DNA of 15,901 nucleotides from Smittium mucronatum. Its lineage: Eukaryota; Kickxellomycota; Harpellomycetes; Harpellales; Legeriomycetaceae. Location: assembly GCA_001953115.1 (NCBI GenBank), contig LSSL01007739.1, positions 1-15,901 of the forward strand, read 5' to 3'. The notes under the pieces are model-generated. The model had not been told where the DNA came from. It searched no databases and was given only the letters and a program-made list of their open reading frames with translations. Positions 11,654 to 15,901 of this stretch are shown in pieces. Position 1 is the first letter of the stretch. Every line of letters begins with the position of its first letter. Position numbers and translations under genes: made by a program.

Positions 11654-11815
11654 CTCTTTACAGGCCCAAAATATTACCCACCCCAATTTGTGTATATTAA
11701 TGGTTTCAATCGGTCTAACTTCTCAATGTATCCAATATAATACAATTCTTGTCAATAAAATGTTAAAATTAAATAAAAAATGAAATTAATTTTTGGGCCA
11801 TCGGCCCTGAAAGGG
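11654..11815. mobile_element. 162-bp miniature element with piggyBac-like ends
   Basis: The left end reads TTAA|CTCTTTACAGG-CCCAAAA. The right end, on the minus strand, reads CTAA|CCCTTTCAGGGCCGATGG followed by CCCAAAA. The ends are imperfect inverted repeats of about 17-25 bp, flanked by TTAA (11650-11653) and TTAG (11816-11819), which fits a TTAA duplication with one later substitution. Family knowledge: piggyBac-superfamily transposons duplicate TTAA and commonly have termini starting CCC or CCCTTT. The interior has no coding capacity, so it would be mobilised in trans (a MITE). The right end contains a GGGCC-ATC-GGCCC hairpin that the left end lacks. A chance TTAA is likely in this sequence, so the call rests on the matched G+C-rich ends. 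Confidence 0.58.
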
Positions 11816-12379
11816 TTAGCAGAGCGCAAGATAGCCCATACTGTTTCTCACTTGAGGCTTAAAATTTTCGTAAAACTTTAAAAATTAAAACATATTCGGT
11901 TATTAGAGTCGTTGAATAAAATGCCAATTTAACGTCATTGATAAAAAAATTCGTCTTTTAAAAATGTGGCATTCAAAATCAAATCCACTTATTTATTTAT
12001 TTTTGGATCCTGCTTTATTTTAGGTGAGCTGAGTTCCAAAGGTTGTCATTTTGGGGTTCAATTTTTTCTTTTTCCGCAAGAAATTATTGTTATTTTATAT
12101 TTTTTCAACTTGAACTATATTAAACCCATTTTCATTTTCAACAACAGGGTCTTTAGGTATTTTGTTTTTCATATTCGTTATTTAAAAAAAATAATACTAT
12201 AATACCAAACTTTTTATTATGATTTAATCCGGGATAATATTTTATAGATCACAGAGTTGAATTTTTTGGCAATTTTTCTTATTTTAAGGTGAAATTGGAC
12301 AAATTTAATCGAAATAATAATAAAAAATGCACTTGGATTAAAAAATACTGTTATTATAAATAATTTCAGTTTTTTCTGT
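11816..12379. other. Spacer, no gene seen
   Basis: The first about 50 bp after the miniature element are more balanced in composition, and the rest is A+T-rich. The 78-codon plus frame at 11966-12202 starts at GTG, and its residues reflect base composition. Nothing here is supported as a gene. Confidence 0.45.
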
Positions 12380-13330
12380 ATGTCTACTAAATATCTACGC
12401 CAGGAAAGTGGGAAGGTATCTGCCATCCAATTTAACCTACCTAGAATAGCTTTATATAAACAAAGGTGTAAAATTAGATATTTTATTAATGGCATTTTTT
12501 TTCTTTGTATCTGGGAATTCTATTGTAAAGAAATGTCATTAATGGTTAAACTAAAAAAATGTCAAAAGAAGAAAAACGTGTTTAGAAACGGCAATTTTTC
12601 TAAATAAAATAAGTCCCTTTATCGAGATACCAGCTAAGTGCTGAGGGAAAATAATTCAATCTACAAAAAAAAGACCCCCCCCCCTCCATCTCTGACTTAT
12701 CTTCAAGTAGGCTGGACGCCTGAGGTTATACACATTTATAAATCAAGCTCGCTGAAACTGTTGATATCTTGGTTAGGGTCTAAATCAAACAGGATTATTG
12801 AAAAATATTTTTTTCCTATTGAAATAACCCCCCTACATTAAGCCACTAGACTATGAGGTACGATTGAGATTCGTACGCTGTATTTTTGCACAGAAAATGG
12901 CACAGACTGTACAGATATGACCTATCCATCCTTTTTCGAGATGTCCAGCCACTAGAATTTCCAATCTCAGAATCACTAATCACTGTCTGCACTGTTCCCA
13001 AGCAAAAATAGCACATTTATGTTTTAAGGTTTAGTATTATTACTTTGAAAAATGTACTGCATATGTCCTCAAACTACGGAGGGATATTCAATACGTCGTG
13101 ATTTATGGACACAGAATCCTTTGCAAATTTATTCTCAAAAATAAATAAGTTAATATTATTGGACAATATCTGAGTCTTAGTAAGCCAACCACATTTCGAA
13201 TTACCATAATTGCGTTTTTGAATAAATCAAATTCCAATAATTCATTCAAAATGATTTGATGAAAATAAAAAGCTGAGATTTCGATATTCGCGAAATAAAA
13301 AAAAAGTTCTAACTGATCGAAAATATCAAT
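12380..13330. other. Block of more balanced composition, possible decayed gene or transposon
   Basis: This stretch is visibly richer in G+C than the 11 kb to its left, though no intact gene is seen. Open frames on the minus strand include 12217-12495 (92 codons from an ATG, containing RLNWMADTFPLSWRRY), 12846-13016 (56 codons from an ATG, containing SGWTSRKRMDRSYLY) and 13077-13226 (50 codons, no ATG, containing GNSKCGWLTKTQIL). On the plus strand, 12380-12607 is open for 75 codons from an ATG. I recognise none of these as a family. The minus frames are interrupted by stops, and a simple intron between the last two would need a poorly supported acceptor. The closest reading is the remains of an older coding sequence, possibly a retroelement, upstream of RUVBL2. 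Confidence 0.3.
12675..12684 (+). repeat. C10 homopolymer run
   Basis: Ten C follow AAAAAAAAGA. With the C12 run at 1611 it is one of two long C tracts in a very C-poor window. Confidence 0.9.
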
Positions 13331-13409
13331 GTTTTTTAAAATTATTCAGCATCCCAGACTAAACAATTTAGTAATACTTTTTCATTAAAGAATATAAAAA
13401 ATAATCAAA
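13331..13409 (+). promoter_or_regulatory. Immediate upstream region of RUVBL2 (5' UTR/promoter)
   Basis: An A+T-rich leader precedes the ATG. The start context TCAAAATGG has A at -3 and G at +4, which favours initiation. AATATAAAAAATAAT at 13391-13405 looks TATA-like, but it is too close to the ATG to be called a TATA box. No specific operator or transcription-factor site is supported. Confidence 0.35.
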
Positions 13410-15227
<1,818 letters not shown>

Positions 15228-15901
15228 TTCCCAGACGACCATCCCTAAAAATCCAAATACGTTAGTTGTTTATGTCTATACTCTTAATTTCTTTTCAGAC
15301 TTCAACTGTTAAAAGTTTGGATTCTCCACCATTATATTTCCCCTTTAAAATAAAAAATGTGTTTGAGGATATTTTTTTTTGTATCTGATGTATTTCAACA
15401 GGAAATTCCTTTCTTTCTTTTTCCAATCTGAAATTTATGAAAAAGTTTTGAAAAAAAAAACTCTTGGCCTTTATTATATATTCACCCAGTTTTGATGTGT
15501 GTGTAAAATAGCTTTTAAAGCTCTTGGTTAATGTCATTTTATATTGGTATTGGAAATTCTTTTTCCTTCGAGACAATCATTATAAATTTTGTTCAAAAAA
15601 ACAATCGCAATTCGATAAAAAATTAAAATCGGTGTAAGCAAAGAGCGGCGCTTAATATTAATATATCATAGAATATTTAATTTAAATAAACGAAATAAAT
15701 CTCCCTTTTTTTGGTTATAATTATATTTATAGTAAATTTTATTTCAAATAAATGCAAAAATATATCAAAAACCTTGGGCTATTTTAAAATTTATATTATA
15801 ACGTAATTATTTCACAATTAAAACGATGAAATTCAGTTTTCTCGATTAATAAATTATTTTCGCTTTTTGAAATCAAACTTTGGGGCTATTTTTTTTTTTT
15901 T
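15228..15901 (+). other. 3' flank of RUVBL2, probable 3' UTR then A+T-rich spacer
   Basis: No gene is called here. AATAAA occurs at 15349-15354, about 120 nt after the stop, and again at 15685-15690; either could be the polyadenylation signal. On the minus strand, the frame from 15576 down to 15295 is open for 93 codons, but it begins at a TTG. Its first in-frame ATG leaves about 80 basic and lysine-rich residues that I do not recognise. Several TTTCAG and TTAAAG acceptor-like sites in that strand leave open a convergent gene with short exons, at low confidence. The window ends in a T run. Confidence 0.4.

Noticed and set aside
12841..12880. tRNA or tRNA-derived SINE on the minus strand: TAGTCTAGTGG matches the A-box pattern
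   Set aside because: No B box lies at the proper downstream distance. The only TACGAATC-like motif lies upstream of the A box, and no cloverleaf can be folded around it.

Overview
The window looks like nuclear DNA of a eukaryote with a very A+T-rich genome. It carries one confident gene, split by three spliceosomal introns, in the last 2.5 kb. Roughly 13 kb of almost gene-free, very A+T-rich sequence precedes it. The gene encodes RUVBL2 (Reptin/Rvb2), an AAA+ ATPase. Details of its protein, such as the [12 protein letters not shown] stretch before domain II and the MASNRG sensor-1 stretch, remind me most of fungal Rvb2 proteins. An A+T-rich, transposon-littered fungal genome is therefore my best guess. 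That is inference from one gene, and other lineages are not excluded.

Layout. Positions 1-1231 are an inverted-repeat element cut by the window edge; its arms contain 42-bp tandem repeats. Positions 1232-6201 are A+T-rich sequence with microsatellites and no gene I can support. Positions 6202-7906 are a 1.7-kb element with about 208-bp inverted terminal repeats and possible TA flanks, and no recognisable transposase. Around 8529-8650 there is a small insertion between 26-28-bp direct repeats that looks retroposed: on the minus strand it has an AATAAA signal, a poly(A) run, then (CA)n. Positions 11654-11815 are a 162-bp miniature element with TTAA/TTAG flanks and piggyBac-like ends. Positions 12380-13330 form a block of more balanced composition, possibly a decayed gene or transposon. 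Positions 13410-15227 hold RUVBL2, with its 3' flank to the end of the window.

RUVBL2 is reconstructed from four coding exons (13410-13418, 13507-13561, 13787-14382, 14484-15227). These give 467 codons plus TAA, close to the usual length of about 460-480. All family motifs are intact: Walker A, Walker B, sensor 1, arginine finger and sensor 2. The gene should be functional. Its product is expected to pair with RUVBL1, which is not in this window, in chromatin-remodelling and chaperone complexes.

The other open reading frames of about 60-120 codons lie in low-complexity A+T sequence or start at non-ATG codons. I found no similarity for any of them and do not call them genes. The main interest outside RUVBL2 is the set of apparently non-autonomous mobile elements, of at least three structural types.
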